A stretch of DNA of 64,000 bases from Homalodisca vitripennis (lineage: Eukaryota; Arthropoda; Insecta; Hemiptera; Cicadellidae). The DNA lies in NCBI RefSeq assembly GCF_021130785.1, contig NC_060214.1, positions 43,135,001-43,199,000 on the forward strand. Direction: 5' to 3'. The notes under the pieces are model-generated. The model searched no databases. It had not been told where the DNA came from and saw only the letters and a list, made by a program, of their open reading frames with translations. A program made the position numbers and the translations under genes. Of this stretch, positions 61,701-64,000 are shown piece by piece; the first letter of the stretch is position 1; every line of letters starts with the position of its first letter.

Positions 61701-62501
61701 TTTTCATAAACCAAAACTATGTTTTAGATAAGATAGAACTACAGGATAAAAGATCTACCACTGCGTTACTAAGCAAACTTTCATAAGAATTTACTTATTC
61801 AAATAGGTCTGCAGTTATGAGGATAAAGCTTATCACCCCTTTCAAAAGGGTTAGTCTTTGAAAAATTAATAAAAAAGAGGAAATGCGAGTCTAGGGGAAT
61901 GGGATTTATGTACAATTTGGTTGCAGTAATTAATTTTAAGAGGTTCATTCACTTTCTTATAACCGACGAAGACGTACCTACCATATCAGTAGCTGTAGTG
62001 GACTAAATGGTCGAAATTGTGGTGAAAACTTCATTACATGATGCAGGCGAATAAATAAGCTAAACAGAATTGGGGATCCGTTACATATGAAACTGGATAA
62101 AGTACTACTATCGATGCCTTGAGTAAGTGATGAATTAAACTTTAATGAGAGTACTTTCAATGTTATAAGATTGTTGTATTGACATATCATTCATAATAAA
62201 TTTGCTACCCCTCGATTTTAAGACCGAATTTTCAGAAATTATTTTTTATTCGTTTTGTTTTATAAACATTGTCAATGTTTCTTAGCAAAAAGTAAATATT
62301 GGAGGATTTCCAAGTAAAAATCAAGATCCTGTATGACATTTTGTTACCTCGATACATAATTCGGTGACTATTAGAAGAATGGAGTTATTCTTGAAGTTGA
62401 AGAAGATACAAAAAATATTTAATGTATAATATTATTTGTCAAACTTGGGGTTATTGTTATGACTATGAAGTTTGAATAGTGACGTGATTGATCAAAACTC
62501 T

Positions 62502-63195
62502 TTAAAATTGTCTTACAAACACTGTTCCTAAACATTCCAGGAATATTGAACTATAGCCTAGTCCATATTGCCATGGATTTAGTAAATAATGGTTGTGTCT
62601 TACTGATTTAAATTTCGGGTTTCCTTGAATTTTACATGAATCTTTATTTATATATCGGCAACACTGAGTTTGGTGATGGTGCATGTCACTCCATGAGATT
62701 GTTCTAATTTCTAGTGAATATATTTATACTGGTTTTATGCGTAACTACTATGGCCATGAGAAAATAACTAAACCAAATCTATTTCAACAATGCAGCCGAC
62801 TCCTCCAATTTGTCCACTGTGTTTTTTCTCCATAGAAAATACGCAAACCTCACGGATATAACTGTTCCAGTCAATAACTGTTTTTTCAGCCATTTCCAGC
62901 TCACGCTCGCACCAACTGATAGACGTTAAGTTCATAAACCCATGAGTAAATAAAACGAAAAGCAGTAACGAATGGAATTTTACTGTTACTGAACCAGGTG
63001 CCTATACGCAAACCGACTTTTTTCAAACACAGTCTAGTGGTACATCCAAAATGGACCGTTGTCGAAAGATTATAATGTCATTTCATGTCCGTTTATGCAC
63101 TTTTTACATTTAGGTAGCAACTCTTTGTCCTGCAAAAACCTTATTGCCCCCTCTTCACTGCAAGGAAAATCCCAAATTTTAATTCGGTCACCCAT
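62502..63195 (-). pseudogene. Merlin (IS1016/ISXO2-like) transposase relic
   Basis: From an ATG at 63195 the minus strand reads MGDRIKIWDF, then EEGAIRFLQDKELLPKC and KKC-ING-HEM: the N-terminal helix and CxxC...C zinc-like region of Merlin/ISXO2 proteins. FWMYH and VFEKSRFAYRHLV (the 'tffe-srl----l' block) follow. After stops and shifts come MAEKTVIDWNSYIREVC and IGGVGCIVEIDLV, the last matching the GGPG--VEIDE block with the first catalytic Asp. The frame 62684-62502 includes HNHYLLNPW, a possible trace of the NHS--FV-P block. At least two in-frame stops (TAA, TAG) and frameshifts, so it is inactive. Confidence 0.72.
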
Positions 63196-63199
63196 TACA

Positions 63200-64000
63200 A
63201 CAATGCACTGTTAACACAGACGACAATAACCAACAAGTACACACAACAATTAGTTACAATTGAAGTGATGCACAGCGAAACATGCACTGGCCGTTATCGC
63301 TGGAGCGGCTGGTCTATGAACCTTGACCACGGGGGAAGGGACAGATATTGCGATAACACCGGACGTGTATTGTGGGCAGTTACCTTAACACCAACCATGC
63401 TTCTAAATTACCAAATAAGTTGATGTTTTAAAATAATAATAGTGTGGTCGATATAATACGTAAGTACCCATTGTGTAATATATTAACCCAAAAACCAAAG
63501 TAACGTAATTCCTCAATAAACTCATTAAAGAAAGTAGGGAGCGTGTTGAGGACGGTACCCTGGAGCTTTGACATGTGATTAAGACAGTTTCTCTTTTTAA
63601 AGTCATTCAAACTTAGAGTAGCTCTTTGGTTCAGAATATTATTGTTGAAAGTTCAAACTAAATTTCAACAGTACCCAAAGCAAATCTATTATTTGTACTT
63701 GTATGATAACCCGATCAAGCAACGTAGAGCGTGACTGCAGCTGGGATAGGTGATCGCTGAGCGATACTATCCTTGCAAGAATCCGCCTGCACAGACATTG
63801 GTGGTGGTTCGGAAGTCACTTTTAAGGCGTTGATCCCTAGGCCAGAGACGGATTTAGCCTTAACTTTTCTAGTAAAATAAAAAATTATTATTTTTGGGAA
63901 TGCTTGGTGACATTTAAAATTTTACATCTGAGACTGCATGACGGAATTCCAAAAGTACATAGTTATATTTCGTTGTCACTAATAGCCTCAGGAATTCTTA
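63200..64000. other. Interval without a supported gene
   Basis: Two overlapping minus frames (63403-63606, 63428-63610) with no motif. The less AT-rich stretch 63240-63380 may be the 5' end of the Merlin copy, but no terminal inverted repeat was identified. Confidence 0.4.

Overview
This is a gene-poor, AT-rich, repeat-laden stretch of what looks like an insect nuclear genome. The order is uncertain. A hemipteran-like insect fits the mix of element families, but nothing in the window fixes a species. The only convincing host gene is an insect chemoreceptor of the gustatory receptor (Gr, 7tm_7) family on the minus strand. I assembled it by hand as five exons between 8463 and 1545, giving 380 codons with consistent GT-AG junctions. 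The last three introns are phase 0, as is typical of insect Grs, and the protein ends in the family signature TYLVILIQF. A broken paralogue lies at 18.8-20.2 kb. It has lost its start codon, gained a stop, lost the exon 1 donor and carries a frameshift. Its upstream flank is also duplicated, but split by an insertion of about 1.65 kb.

Nearly everything else recognisable is transposon debris. At 10.1-10.8 kb is an internally deleted piggyBac transposase relic (acidic N-terminus joined directly to the C-terminal zinc-binding end). At 28.5-29.3 kb is the 3' end of a LINE. At 30.07-30.20 kb is a tRNA-derived SINE with a (TA)n tail, and a second copy of its tail lies at 24.9 kb. At 32.2-34.4 kb is a 5'-truncated, frameshifted non-LTR retrotransposon with a degenerate YADE box. 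At 41.6-44.5 kb is a P-superfamily element with perfect terminal inverted repeats and an 8-bp target duplication. It carries a second inverted-repeat element inside it and sits beside a LINE relic (44.5-45.7 kb) that itself holds a small insertion. A LINE endonuclease scrap lies at 54.5 kb, an RT scrap at 61.3 kb, and a Merlin (IS1016/ISXO2-like) transposase relic at 62.5-63.2 kb.

The 30.4-39.7 kb interval is a diverged tandem segmental duplication. Comparing its copies gives a filled and an empty site for the LINE, a 2-versus-3 unit difference in a 72-bp repeat, and a 1.1-kb insertion flanked by 13-bp direct repeats in copy 2 only. Degenerate tandem arrays of roughly 135-145 bp monomers occupy 25.0-27.2 kb, and related sequence lies at 14.4-15.0 kb. 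A long (CA)n tract sits inside one monomer. Other tandem repeats are at 23.3 kb (about 116 bp x3) and 47.1 kb (132 bp x2).

Long intervals (1-1.5, 11-13, 15-18.8, 22.1-23.3, 39.7-41.4, 45.8-54.5 and 58.8-61.1 kb) show no gene I can support. A possible small secreted or type II membrane peptide ORF at 14.18 kb is the only other host-gene candidate. I found no CRISPR array, rRNA gene or intact tRNA gene. I did not find a novel multi-gene system. The most informative structures are the nested P element, the segmental duplication with its empty site, and the Gr gene with its pseudogene.
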